Translations under genes and position numbers: made by a program | Shown: positions 1 to 7,627 of the stretch, in pieces | Layout: each line of letters begins with the position of its first letter | Numbering within the stretch: the first letter of the stretch is position 1 | From: Elioraea sp051860475 | GTDB lineage: Bacteria; Pseudomonadota; Alphaproteobacteria; Acetobacterales; Acetobacteraceae | Assembly (NCBI RefSeq): GCF_051860475.1 | Contig: NZ_JBHYDW010000034.1 | Span: forward strand, 1 to 34,052 | Direction: 5' to 3' | DNA length: 34,052 nt | The notes under the pieces: model-generated | Seen by the model: the letters and a program-made list of their open reading frames with translations, nothing else | The model's database searches: none | Told to the model about the DNA's origin: nothing

Positions 1-949
1 ACGGGCTATTGGCCCTCCCCCCCGCACCCCCAATCCCGGGAGGGCGTCGCTCCCGTTGGTCGCGACGCAGGCGCCCGCTCGCTCCGGGCCACGTCGCCAA
101 CAGGATCGACCCCAGCATCAGCACGAAGCCCGCACCGTGCACCGACGTGAAGGACTCACCCAGGACAAGCACCGCCAGCACCGCCGCCGTCGCCGGCAGG
201 AACGCACTGAACACGCCCGCCACGCTCGCGGAAGCGCGCCGCAACCCGCCATACCACAGCAGCAGACACAGCACGCTCGCCGTCAGGCTGTGGAAAACGA
301 GCAAGCCCGCGTTGAAAGCGCTCGCTGCGCCGGGCGCGAGCCATGGCAGTGATACCAGCGCGAACGGCAGCAACTGCCCCGCACTGAACACCTGCATCCA
401 GAACGCCGCCGTGATCACGCCCACTCGCCCGGCATTCCGCTTCGCCAGCAGCACATACACTGCCTCGCCGATCACGCCGGCGAACACCAACGCATTGCCG
501 AGGAGGGACCCCTCGCCGCCCTCGCCCGCGCGCACCGCGTTGATCGCCGCCATGCCGACACCGGCGAGCGCCGCCGCCGCCCAGCCGCGCCCGCCCAGCC
601 GTTCGCGCAGCCACACCGCCGAGCCCACCGCCACCACGGCAGGCAGCGTCGCCAGCACCAGCCCACCCTCCAGCGCCGAGGTGAACCGCAACCCCGCCAG
701 CAGCCCGGCGTTGTAGAGCGCCGTGCCGAACGCCGCCTGCCAGAACAGATTGCTCATCACCGCCCGCGACGACATCGCCGCCGGTCGCTCGATCAGGCGC
801 TTCAGCGGCCACAGCACCACGCAGGCGAGCAGGCAGCGCAGGCACGCGATCAGCGGAATCGGCAGCGCCTCGGCGAGCAGTTTCGCCACCGGCACATTGG
901 CGCCGACCAGCATCATCGACGCGGCGAGCATGAGATAGGCGACCAGCAT
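1..949 (-). CDS. DMT/EamA-family permease (3' end runs off the window)
   Basis: Reading leftwards from ATG 949-947 gives at least 316 codons with no stop before the window edge. The product is very hydrophobic, with about ten predicted membrane segments arranged as two EamA-like halves. The first half includes LFWQAAFGTALYNAGLLAG and the loop LRFTSALEGGLVLATLPAV; the second includes LLLWYGGLRRASASVAGVF and LPATAAVLAVLVLGE. This is the drug/metabolite transporter fold, an inner-membrane exporter of small metabolites; the substrate cannot be read from sequence. A GAGGG ribosome site lies about 9 nt before the ATG. The gene starts 33 nt after the stop of the acyltransferase upstream, so the two are probably cotranscribed. 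The last residues are an Arg/Pro/Gly-rich tail after the final membrane segment, so the true stop is probably just outside the window. Confidence 0.82.
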   Translation of the reverse strand, partial: MLVAYLMLAASMMLVGANVPVAKLLAEALPIPLIACLRCLLACVVLWPLKRLIERPAAMSSRAVMSNLFWQAAFGTALYNAGLLAGLRFTSALEGGLVLATLPAVVAVGSAVWLRERLGGRGWAAAALAGVGMAAINAVRAGEGGEGSLLGNALVFAGVIGEAVYVLLAKRNAGRVGVITAAFWMQVFSAGQLLPFALVSLPWLAPGAASAFNAGLLVFHSLTASVLCLLLWYGGLRRASASVAGVFSAFLPATAAVLAVLVLGESFTSVHGAGFVLMLGSILLATWPGASGRLRRDQRERRPPGIGGAGGRANSP

Positions 950-982
950 CAGCGCCGACCCTCGCCCGCCCCGACGCCGCGT

Positions 983-2125
983 TCAATCCTGCGCCGCAAC
1001 CTCGCGGTACGGGCTCGCCTCCTCGGCGATCTCCTCGATGCTGCGCAGCACCACCGGCCGCTCGCGCGCCAGGAACGCGCCGACCGCCTCCCGCAGCCCC
1101 TCATGCGCGATCCAGTGCGCCGAAAAGGTCGCCACCGGAAGATAACCGCGGCTCACCTTGTGCTGGCCCTGCGCCCCGGCCTCGACGCGCGCCACGCCAT
1201 GTGCAATCGCGAACGCGATCGCCTGGTAATAGCAGAGCTCGAAATGCAGGAACGGCACCTCGCGCGCCGCACCCCAGTTGCGGCCATAGAGCGCATCGCT
1301 TCCGAGCAGATTGAGCGCGCCGGCCACGGGCGTCCCGTCGGGCTCCTCGGCCCACATCAGCACCACCTTCTCGCCGAGACGCTCGCCCAGCAGCGGCCAG
1401 AATCGGCGCGTCAGGTAGGCTTGCCCCCAGCGCTTGTCGACCGTTGCGCGATAGAAGCGGTGGAACACGTCCCAGTGCCGCGCGGTGATCTCGGCGCCGC
1501 GCAGCGGGTGGATGCGCAGTCCCTCGACGGCACGCGCGCGCTCCTTGCGGATCAGCTTCCGTTTGCGGCTGGCGAGCGTGCCGAGGAAATCGTCGAAGGT
1601 GGGGTAGCCGGCGTTCGACCAGTGGAACTGTATCCCGAGCCGCTTCAGGAATCCCTGCGCGCCGAGCGCATCCTGTTCGTCGCCTGAGCAGAACGTGACG
1701 TGCACCGAGGAGACGTCCAGGTCCTCACCCGCGCGGATCAGGGCGGAGACGAGCGCGTCGCGGTGGGCGGGGTCGCGGGCCAGCAGGCGCGGCCCGGGGA
1801 CGGGGCTGAACGGCACGGCGCATTGCAGTTTCGGGTAGTAGCTGCCGCCGGCGCGCTCGAACGCGTCGGCCCAGCCGTGGTCGAACACGTACTCGCCGTA
1901 GGAGTGCGACTTCGCGTAGAGCGGCGCGACGCCGACGATGGCGCCGGTGTCGTCTCGCAGCACCGCGTGCTGCGGCAGCCAGCCGGTACGGGCGGAGGCC
2001 GAGCCGCTCTCCTCCAGCGCGGAGAGGAAGGCGTGCGAGACGAACGGGTTGTCGTCAGCCGCGCAGGCGTCCCAGTCGCCGGGCGTGATGTCGGCGATCC
2101 GCGGGAGAAGGGTCAGGGAGAACAT
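983..2125 (-). CDS. FemAB-like GNAT N-acyltransferase (DUF482 / COG3146 type)
   Basis: A 380-residue soluble protein that I recognise as the FemAB-like GNAT family once called DUF482. Supporting stretches are the N-terminal NPFVSHAFLSALEESGSA, then YPKLQCAVPFSPVPGPRLL, the basic ASRKRKLIRKERA near residue 195, and the C-terminal FELCYYQAIAFAIAHG followed by VEAGAQGQHKVSRGYLP. Family members are thought to transfer an acyl or aminoacyl group, but substrates are generally unknown, so no specific reaction is assigned. The ATG at 2125 gives a normal family length. It is the first gene of a probable two-gene unit with the DMT permease 33 nt downstream. A 366-nt intergenic region separates it from the divergent amidohydrolase gene. 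Confidence 0.85.
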   Translation of the reverse strand: MFSLTLLPRIADITPGDWDACAADDNPFVSHAFLSALEESGSASARTGWLPQHAVLRDDTGAIVGVAPLYAKSHSYGEYVFDHGWADAFERAGGSYYPKLQCAVPFSPVPGPRLLARDPAHRDALVSALIRAGEDLDVSSVHVTFCSGDEQDALGAQGFLKRLGIQFHWSNAGYPTFDDFLGTLASRKRKLIRKERARAVEGLRIHPLRGAEITARHWDVFHRFYRATVDKRWGQAYLTRRFWPLLGERLGEKVVLMWAEEPDGTPVAGALNLLGSDALYGRNWGAAREVPFLHFELCYYQAIAFAIAHGVARVEAGAQGQHKVSRGYLPVATFSAHWIAHEGLREAVGAFLARERPVVLRSIEEIAEEASPYREVAAQD

Positions 2126-2491
2126 CAGCAGAGAATTGGGGCAGGCCTGGGCGGCCGCAATCCGGCCACGCCGAAGTGGTGCTGATCGGGGTGCTCCGCC
2201 GTGTCGGGTCGTTGGAGCGGACGGCGGCGGGGAAGCTGGACGACTTTATGTGTGAGGTTCCGGCGGGGGGTTGACGGGATGGGGGTCGGTCTACCGGGAA
2301 TCTCGTGTTCGGGGCCGTAGGCTGGAGCTGAAGGAGCCCGCGCCTGCCCCGCCGCAAGCCGCCTGCGGTCCCGGATGAGGGTCTGGACCGGCTGCTTGTC
2401 CGACTGCGACCCGCGCGCGCGGGCTGCTGACGGCGCTGTGCGATGGCGGCCGCGTGACACCGTCGATGCGGGATGCTTTCATTCCCGCCCC
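2126..2491. other. Divergent intergenic region with no gene
   Basis: 366 nt between the divergent acyltransferase (-) and amidohydrolase (+) genes. Open frames here are short and lack family-like composition, so I read no gene. It must hold promoters for both directions. TTGACG at 2271-2276 could be a -35 element, but no convincing -10 follows. A small inverted repeat, GCGGGA (2468-2473) and TCCCGC (2483-2488), sits immediately before the amidohydrolase ATG at 2492, where it could affect ribosome access. Confidence 0.5.
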
Positions 2492-3385
2492 ATGGACTTG
2501 CCGCTCCGCGCAGCCCCTCCCGCCGCCACGTCCCTGCTCGATGAGCCGTTCGTGGTGCTGATGCCGTCACGGCAGACCGCGCCGATCGTGTTCGCCTCGC
2601 CGCACTCGGGGCGCGACTACCCCGAGGTGTTCCTGGCCGACTCGCGGCTCGACCCCCTGACGATCCGCCGCAGCGAGGACAGCTTCGTCGAGGAGCTGTT
2701 CGCGGCCGCTCCGCTCGCCGGCTGCCCGCTGATCCACGCTCTGTTCCCGCGTGCCTGGTGCGACGTGAACCGCGAGCCATGGGAGCTCGACCCGGCGATG
2801 TTCGACGCGCCGCTTCCGGAATTCGTCAACGCGGCAAGCCCGCGCGTCGGCGCCGGCCTCGGCACGATCGCGCGTGTGGTCGCGACCGGCGAGGCGATCT
2901 ATCGCCGCAAGCTCTCCTTCGCCGAGGCCGAGGGCCGGATTGCCGCGTGCTGGCGGCCCTACCATACGGCGCTCGCTGCGCTGATCGCGGACACGGTGCG
3001 CCAGTTCGGCTGCTGCCTGCTGGTCGACTGCCACTCGATGCCCGCGCAGGTGCCGCCGCTCGGCCGGTCGCGCGCCGCCGAGGTCGTCCTGGGCGACGCG
3101 CACGGCACGTCCTGCGCTGCGCTGGCGACGCGCCGGGTTGAGGAGGGGCTGGGTCGGGCGGGTCTGATCGTACGCCGCAACGAGCCCTATGCGGGCGGCT
3201 ACGTGACGCGCCACTACGGCCGGCCGCGCGAGGGCGTGCACGCCTTGCAGATCGAGCTCGCCCGGGCGCTCTACATGGACGAGGCTCGGATCGAGCGTGG
3301 GCCCGGCTTCGCGACACTGCAGCGCGACCTCACGCGGCTGATCGAGGACCTGGCGCGCGCCGACTGGGCCGCGCTCCGCCCGTGA
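2492..3385 (+). CDS. N-formylglutamate amidohydrolase family protein
   Basis: 297 residues of the N-formylglutamate amidohydrolase (HutG/FGase) family, zinc-dependent hydrolases that release formate and glutamate from N-formylglutamate late in histidine breakdown. Visible family motifs are ASPHSGRDYP (35-44), DVNREPWELDP (from 91), DCHSMP (179-184), EPYAGGYVTRHYG (231-243) and QIELARALYMDE (253-264). The His and Asp/Glu residues in these blocks are the likely metal ligands. An in-frame upstream start exists at 2375, but the extra 39 residues have no family character, so I chose ATG 2492; the ribosome site is weak. The downstream GNAT gene overlaps its stop by 4 bp. No other hut genes are in view, so the exact substrate is open. 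Confidence 0.88.
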   Translation: MDLPLRAAPPAATSLLDEPFVVLMPSRQTAPIVFASPHSGRDYPEVFLADSRLDPLTIRRSEDSFVEELFAAAPLAGCPLIHALFPRAWCDVNREPWELDPAMFDAPLPEFVNAASPRVGAGLGTIARVVATGEAIYRRKLSFAEAEGRIAACWRPYHTALAALIADTVRQFGCCLLVDCHSMPAQVPPLGRSRAAEVVLGDAHGTSCAALATRRVEEGLGRAGLIVRRNEPYAGGYVTRHYGRPREGVHALQIELARALYMDEARIERGPGFATLQRDLTRLIEDLARADWAALRP

Positions 3386-3945
3386 GGGTGCCCGATCCGG
3401 CGGTATTGCTCACGGTCCGTACCAGCCGCGAGGACGACGTTGCGGCGATCGCGGCGATCTACCGCCACCACGTGCTGACCGGGCTCGCGAGCTTCGAGGA
3501 GGCGCCGCCCGATCTGGACGAGATGACTCGGCGGCGGGCGGCGATCGTCGTGGCGGGCATGCCGTGGCTGGTCGCGACCGACCCGGCGGGCCTCGTCCTG
3601 GGCTACGCCTATGCCGGTCCGTACCGCCCAAGGCCCGGCTATCGCTACACGGCCGAGGACTCGGTCTATGTCGGACCGCGGGCAGTCGGGCGAGGGGTTG
3701 GGCGGGCGCTGCTAGCGGTGCTGGTCGACCGCTGCGAGGCGATGGGCTTCCGCCAGCTGGTCGCGGTGATCGGTGATTCCGGCAACGCCGCCTCGATCGG
3801 CCTGCACCGCGCCCTCGGGTTCGAGCGGGTCGGGCTGCTGCCCGCGGTCGGGTTCAAGTTCGGCCGCTGGGTGGACGGGGTGCTGATGCAGCGCGGCTTG
3901 GGACCGGGGGCAGCCACGCTGCCGGACCGCCCGCGGCCGGCCTGA
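3382..3945 (+). CDS. GNAT acetyltransferase, phosphinothricin acetyltransferase-like
   Basis: A 187-residue acetyl-CoA-dependent N-acetyltransferase. The PAT/Bar subgroup is suggested by the order of IYRHHVLTGLASFEE (26-40), GYAYAGPYRPRPGYRYTAEDS (74-94), SVYVGPRAVGRGVGRAL (94-110, the acetyl-CoA pyrophosphate loop), GDSGNAASIGLHRALGFE (131-148) and the closing GFKFGRWVDGVLMQR. These enzymes acetylate small amines such as phosphinothricin, methionine sulfone or sulfoximine; the real substrate here is unknown. Translation starts at GTG 3382, inside the sequence GTGA shared with the upstream stop, so it is translationally coupled to the amidohydrolase. The stop is just before the terminator of the convergent candidate small RNA. 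Confidence 0.88.
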   Translation: MRVPDPAVLLTVRTSREDDVAAIAAIYRHHVLTGLASFEEAPPDLDEMTRRRAAIVVAGMPWLVATDPAGLVLGYAYAGPYRPRPGYRYTAEDSVYVGPRAVGRGVGRALLAVLVDRCEAMGFRQLVAVIGDSGNAASIGLHRALGFERVGLLPAVGFKFGRWVDGVLMQRGLGPGAATLPDRPRPA

Positions 3946-3957
3946 GACCACAGAACC

Positions 3958-4048
3958 GAAAAAAAGAGGCCGCCCCTTTGGGGCGGCCAAGTTTAGGGAG
4001 GAAACGTCCAAGAAAGGCAGACAGCATGGCCGGAGCCACGATGCTGCG
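3958..4048 (-). ncRNA. Candidate trans-acting small RNA with a CCUCCC loop
   Basis: On the minus strand a good promoter (4055-4083) is followed by about 90 nt with three predicted elements. First is a 5' hairpin in which UGGC pairs with GCCA around UCCG, extended by GCA/UGC. Next is a stem of GUUU and AAAC (4005-3991) that presents CCUCCC in its loop. Last is a nine-bp GGCCGCCCC/GGGGCGGCC terminator hairpin followed by seven U. Short alphaproteobacterial RNAs with single-stranded CCUCC(U/C)C motifs are known to pair with Shine-Dalgarno sequences of target mRNAs (the alpha-r14 / CcsR 'cuckoo' type). This matches that design but has one motif and no DUF1127 neighbour, so family membership is inference. 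Open frames across it read through the terminator and one begins upstream of the predicted start site. Confidence 0.55.
3959..3988 (-). terminator. Strong intrinsic terminator facing leftwards
   Basis: A perfect 9-bp stem (3968-3976 with 3980-3988) around a 3-nt loop. On the plus strand an A-run lies at 3959-3965 on the left, so the U-tract belongs to minus-strand RNA. That orientation requires a minus-strand transcript entering from the right, although both flanking protein genes are on the plus strand. It may also slow plus-strand transcription leaving the GNAT gene, but on that side the following bases are not U-rich. Confidence 0.8.
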
Positions 4049-4054
4049 ATGCAC

Positions 4055-4083
4055 AAACTAAGCATTGGTGGGTTGGTCCGCAA
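4055..4083 (-). promoter_or_regulatory. Promoter of the candidate small RNA
   Basis: On the minus strand TTGCGG (4083-4078) and TAGTTT (4060-4055) are separated by exactly 17 nt, a good housekeeping sigma match. Transcription would begin near 4048, and the terminator ends at 3959, giving an RNA of about 90 nt. No protein-coding gene with a credible start lies between promoter and terminator. Confidence 0.55.
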
Positions 4084-4234
4084 GGTCTTTTTGCAGCGCA
4101 GCAAACGCAGCACCCCTCCGCTGTGCACGCATGGCGATGACGATCCCGTGAAGTGAGACTGGGCCATGCCCGCGTGGGTTGTTGGCACGGGGTGTGCCTC
4201 GGGAACGGCGACCGCATCGCCAGGACCCCGCTCG

Positions 4235-5005
4235 ATGATGTTCCGCTTCGCCGCCCTGATCGTCGGCCTGTTCGCAGCCATGTCCCTCACCGGGTTTCCA
4301 GCGCACGGCACGCACGCCCTCGCGGCGGAGGACCCGGCCCAGCTCTGCCGCCCGGCGATCCGCGCCGCCGAGCGCGCGCACGGGCTGCCGGTCGCGCTGC
4401 TCTCGGCCCTCGGCCGGGTCGAGAGCGGGCGACGGGACCCGGAGAGCGGGTCGTTCGGGCCCTGGCCCGGGACCATCAATGCCGAGGGACGGGGGCAGTT
4501 CTTCCCCACCAAGGCGGAAGCGATTGCCGAGGTCCGCCGGTTGCAGGCACGCGGCGTCCGCTCGATCGACATCGGTTGCATGCAGGTGAACCTGATGTTC
4601 CACCCGCACGCCTTCGCCAGTCTGGAGGAGGCATTCGATCCGGCCCGGAATGCCGACTACGCCGCGCGCTTCCTGGTCGAGCTTCAGCAGAAGGCGAACA
4701 GCTGGCTCCAGGCGGCGGCGCACTACCATTCGCACACCCCCGAATTCGCCGAGGCCTATCGCCGGCGGGTCGTGGCGGCCTGGCCGGAGGAGAGCCGGCT
4801 CGCTGCACAGGCGCAGCGCGAGACCCTCATCGCCGCCTGGCATGCCCGGCCGGCGACGGTGCCGGGTGGTCCCGGGCGGGTGATGTCGATGGCGCCGACC
4901 GGGCGCGTCCAGGCGCAATCGGGCGGGCGCGACCTGTCGGCCTATCGGGCCGCGCCGATCCCTCTGGTCGGGCGGGCGCTGACACCTGTGCGGCTTCGCC
5001 GCTGA
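4235..5005 (+). CDS. Secreted lytic transglycosylase (SLT domain)
   Basis: 256 residues. An N-terminal signal peptide (about 1-30, ending ALA before AEDPA) is followed by one SLT/lysozyme-like domain (about 37-200). LSALGRVESGR places the catalytic glutamate at E63, and GCMQVNL (114-120) plus NADYAARFLVEL (139-150) are standard SLT motifs. Family enzymes cleave the MurNAc-GlcNAc bond of peptidoglycan to 1,6-anhydro-muropeptides in the periplasm. Between the catalytic Glu and GCMQVN there is a longer insert (SGSFGPWPGTINAEGRGQFF) seen in a subset of such proteins. The C-terminal 60 residues are low-complexity and unassigned. An upstream in-frame start at 4166 would bury the signal peptide, so ATG 4235 is preferred, with AGGA about 10 nt before it. 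The two adjacent ATG codons make 4238 an alternative. Confidence 0.87.
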   Translation: MMFRFAALIVGLFAAMSLTGFPAHGTHALAAEDPAQLCRPAIRAAERAHGLPVALLSALGRVESGRRDPESGSFGPWPGTINAEGRGQFFPTKAEAIAEVRRLQARGVRSIDIGCMQVNLMFHPHAFASLEEAFDPARNADYAARFLVELQQKANSWLQAAAHYHSHTPEFAEAYRRRVVAAWPEESRLAAQAQRETLIAAWHARPATVPGGPGRVMSMAPTGRVQAQSGGRDLSAYRAAPIPLVGRALTPVRLRR

Positions 5006-5018
5006 CACGTCATGACAC

Positions 5019-5048
5019 TTGAACGCGTCAAGGCGCATTCGCTACTGT
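5019..5048 (+). promoter_or_regulatory. Promoter candidate for the 41-residue exported peptide
   Basis: TTGAAC (5019-5024) and TACTGT (5043-5048) with an 18-nt spacer. It lies just after the lytic transglycosylase stop and about 40 nt before the small gene. Transcription from here would give a leader of roughly 34 nt with a clear ribosome site, so the small gene need not rely on readthrough. Confidence 0.45.
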
Positions 5049-5088
5049 CGGCCAACGACGCAGGTCATGCCCTGGAGGGAGACCGTTC

Positions 5089-5214
5089 ATGCGTATCCTC
5101 GCCGTCGCGGCATTCCTTGCGGCCCTCAGCGTCCCGGCCCTGGCCGGGCCATGCGGCGCTCCGCCGCCGCCGGTCAATACCTCGTCGCTGCCCGCCGCTC
5201 CGGCGGCCGGCTGA
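5089..5214 (+). CDS. Small exported peptide of unknown function (41 residues)
   Basis: ATG 5089 is preceded by GGAGGGAGA at a good distance and by a promoter-like pair. The product has a textbook signal peptide: MRILAVA, a hydrophobic core, then VPALA with predicted cleavage before GPCGA. The mature part would be only about 22 residues, Pro/Ala-rich with one cysteine (GPCGAPPPPVNTSSLPAAP). It ends 9 nt before the convergent TPP-enzyme stop. I do not recognise a family. The single Cys is not at the +1 position of a lipobox, so a lipoprotein is unlikely. The signal peptide and ribosome site make it a credible gene; nothing in it reveals a function. Confidence 0.6.
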   Translation: MRILAVAAFLAALSVPALAGPCGAPPPPVNTSSLPAAPAAG

Positions 5215-5223
5215 CGCGCGGCC

Positions 5224-7614
5224 TCAGCCGTCGGTGAGCCGCCGCAGCATCCCTGCGGCGGCCGCATCCAGCATCGTGCCCTCGTCCAGCCCGTAGAGGC
5301 GGTAGAGCGAGGGGATGTCGCCCGCCTGACCGAACCGATCGACGCCGAGCGGCTCCACCCGATGACCATGCACGCCGCCGAGCCAGGCGAGGGTGGCAGG
5401 GTGCCCGTCGAGCACCGTCACGATCGCGGCGTCCGGCGCGAGCGGGGCGAGCAGGGTCTCGATCCAGGCCTCGGCGCGCTGGCCGCCGCGGCGCGCGCGC
5501 GCGGCGCGCAGCCAGTCGCCGTGCAGCCGGTCGGGGCTGGTGATGGCGAGCAGGCCGGCGCCGGGAACGTCCTCGCGCACCGCCTCCAGCGCGGCGAGCG
5601 CCTCGGGTACGACCGGCCCCTGGACGGCGAGCCCCAGCGGCGCGCCCGGCTCGGGCGGCACCAGCCAGTAGCCGCCGCGGATCACTGCCTCGCTGTCCAG
5701 TGGCCGCTGGTGCTGCGCGATCGCGCGCGTGGACAGCCGGAGCCATACCGACGAGCCCTCCGGCGCCTGCATGTGCGCGAAGCCCCAGGCCATGATCGCG
5801 GCGAGCTCGTCGACGAAGGCCGGCTCGTAGAACGCCAGCCGGTCCTGGCCGATGCCGATCAGCGGCGTATAGACCGACTGGTGCTGCCCGCCCTCGGGCG
5901 CGAGCGTGATCCCCGACGGGGTCGAGACGAGCATGAACCGGCTGTCCTGGTAGCAGCCATACATCAGCGAATCGAGGCCACGTCCGACGAAGGTGTCGTA
6001 GACCGTGCCGATGGGCAGCAGGCGCGCGCCGTTCAGGTCATGGCTGAGCCCGGCGGCGGCGAGCAGCAGGAACAGGTTCTGCTCGGCGATGCCGAGCTCG
6101 ATGTGCTGGCCCTCCGGCGTCATCACCCATTTCTGGGCCGAGGCGACCTTCTGGTCGCGGAACACGTCATTGCGGAGCGACCGGCTGAACACGCCGCGCC
6201 GGTTCACCCACGGCCCGAGCGAGGTACTCACGGTGACGTCCGGACTCATCGTCACGATGCGCGCGGCGAGCGGCCCGAGCGCGCCCTGGCCGCGGCCGAT
6301 CTCCGACAGGATCTGCCCGAACCCCTCCTGGGTGGACACCTTCCGGCCCTCGGGCGGGCGCGGATGCGGCAGGGAGGCGGGCGTCGGCACCGGCGGGCCG
6401 GAGAGCCGGCGGCTCCCCTGCCCGCTCGCAAAGGGCGCGGCGGCCAGCAGGGCGCGCGCCTCCTCGGCGAGCGGACCGAATCCGGCGAAGGGTTCCCATT
6501 CCTGCCCCGGTTCGATGCCGTTCGCGGCGCGGAACGCCTCCATCTGCTCCCTGGTCATCAGCCCGGCGTGGTTGTCCTTGTGCCCGGCAAAGGGCAGGCC
6601 CATGCCCTTGATCGTGTAGGCGATGAAGGCGGTGGGCTGGTCGGTCGTGGCAGCCGTGCGCAGCGTGTCGAGCACCAGCCCCATGTCGTGCCCGCCGAGG
6701 TTGGTCATCAGCGCGGCGAGCGCATCGTCCGACATCGGGTCGATGATCGCGCGCAATCGACGGTCGCGGCCGAGATCGGCGTGCAGCGCCTCGCGCCAGG
6801 CGGCCCCGCCCTGGAAGGTGAGCGCGGCGTAGGTGCTGTTGGGGCAGTCGTCGATCCAGGACCGCAGCGCCGCGCCGCCTGGGCGGGTGAAGGACGCCTC
6901 CAGCTTCCGCCCGTATTTCAGCGTCACGACGTTCCAGCGCATGTCGCGGAACAGGCCCTCGATGCGGTGGAACAGCCGGTCGGGCACGATCGAGTCCAGC
7001 GACTGGCGGTTGTAGTCGATGATCCACCAGACGCCCTGCACGTCGTGCTTCCAGCTCTCGAGCAGGGCCTCGTAGATGTTGCCCTCGTCGAGCTCGGCAT
7101 CGCCGACCACGGCCACCATCCGCCCCGGTCGCACCCCCTCCGGGGCGAGCCCCTTCAGCCGCACGTAGTCGCGCATCAGCGCGGCGAAGTTGGTGATCGC
7201 GACCCCGAGCCCGACCGAGCCGGTGGAGAAATCGACATCGTCGCCGTCCTTGATGCGGCTGGGATAGGGCTGGATGCCGCCGATCGCGCGGAACTTCTCG
7301 AGCCGTTCGCGGGAGACGCGGCCGAGCAGGTACTGGATCGCGTGGAACACGGGGCCGGCGTGCGGCTTCACCGCCACCCGATCCTCCGGCCGCAGCACGT
7401 CGAGATAGAGCGCGGTCATCAGCGTCGCGACCGAGGCGCAGGAGGCCTGGTGCCCGCCGACCTTCAACCCATCGAGATTGGGGCGAAGGTGGTTGGCGTT
7501 GTGGATGATCCAGGACGAGAGCCAGAGGATGCGCCGCTCCAGCGCCTCCAGCACGGCGACCCGGCGCGCGTCATCCCGCGCCTCGGCGATCGTTCGCAGC
7601 CCGTCGGCCATCAC
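5224..7614 (-). CDS. Transketolase-like, AceE-type TPP-dependent enzyme
   Basis: A 796-residue thiamine-diphosphate enzyme with a single-chain layout like homodimeric pyruvate dehydrogenase E1 (AceE). LKVGGHQASCASVATL (50-65) matches the AceE GGHxASxxSxATL block. The TPP motif is GDAELDEGN (171-179) with N202 in DYNRQ, and IEGLFRDMRWNVV (218-230) resembles AceE IEGIFxxxGWNV. KGMGLPFAGHKDNHAG (336-351) and GIAEQN, with the probable activating Glu E511, lie in the later domains. AceE proteins are usually near 890 residues, so this is shorter. No E2 or E3 gene is nearby, so the acceptor and even the substrate are uncertain; many databases simply call this group transketolase. It is the last gene of a minus-strand run, 13 nt after malonyl-CoA decarboxylase. 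Confidence 0.8.
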   Translation of the reverse strand: MMADGLRTIAEARDDARRVAVLEALERRILWLSSWIIHNANHLRPNLDGLKVGGHQASCASVATLMTALYLDVLRPEDRVAVKPHAGPVFHAIQYLLGRVSRERLEKFRAIGGIQPYPSRIKDGDDVDFSTGSVGLGVAITNFAALMRDYVRLKGLAPEGVRPGRMVAVVGDAELDEGNIYEALLESWKHDVQGVWWIIDYNRQSLDSIVPDRLFHRIEGLFRDMRWNVVTLKYGRKLEASFTRPGGAALRSWIDDCPNSTYAALTFQGGAAWREALHADLGRDRRLRAIIDPMSDDALAALMTNLGGHDMGLVLDTLRTAATTDQPTAFIAYTIKGMGLPFAGHKDNHAGLMTREQMEAFRAANGIEPGQEWEPFAGFGPLAEEARALLAAAPFASGQGSRRLSGPPVPTPASLPHPRPPEGRKVSTQEGFGQILSEIGRGQGALGPLAARIVTMSPDVTVSTSLGPWVNRRGVFSRSLRNDVFRDQKVASAQKWVMTPEGQHIELGIAEQNLFLLLAAAGLSHDLNGARLLPIGTVYDTFVGRGLDSLMYGCYQDSRFMLVSTPSGITLAPEGGQHQSVYTPLIGIGQDRLAFYEPAFVDELAAIMAWGFAHMQAPEGSSVWLRLSTRAIAQHQRPLDSEAVIRGGYWLVPPEPGAPLGLAVQGPVVPEALAALEAVREDVPGAGLLAITSPDRLHGDWLRAARARRGGQRAEAWIETLLAPLAPDAAIVTVLDGHPATLAWLGGVHGHRVEPLGVDRFGQAGDIPSLYRLYGLDEGTMLDAAAAGMLRRLTDG

Positions 7615-7627
7615 GTCATCCCCCGCC

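Noticed and set aside
9..716. 235-codon plus-strand frame at the left end
   Set aside because: Low-complexity Ala/Pro/Ser/Arg text opposite the DMT permease; no ribosome site or family motif.
156..986. 276-codon minus-strand frame at the left end
   Set aside because: It has no membrane helices and an Arg/Gly-rich composition; the neighbouring minus-strand phase reads a good DMT transporter starting at 949.
3854..4066. Minus-strand reading frames across the candidate small RNA, including ATG 4066 and the ATG near 4026
   Set aside because: The first ATG lies upstream of the predicted start site, between the -35 and -10; both frames read straight through a strong terminator and on into sequence antisense to the GNAT gene.
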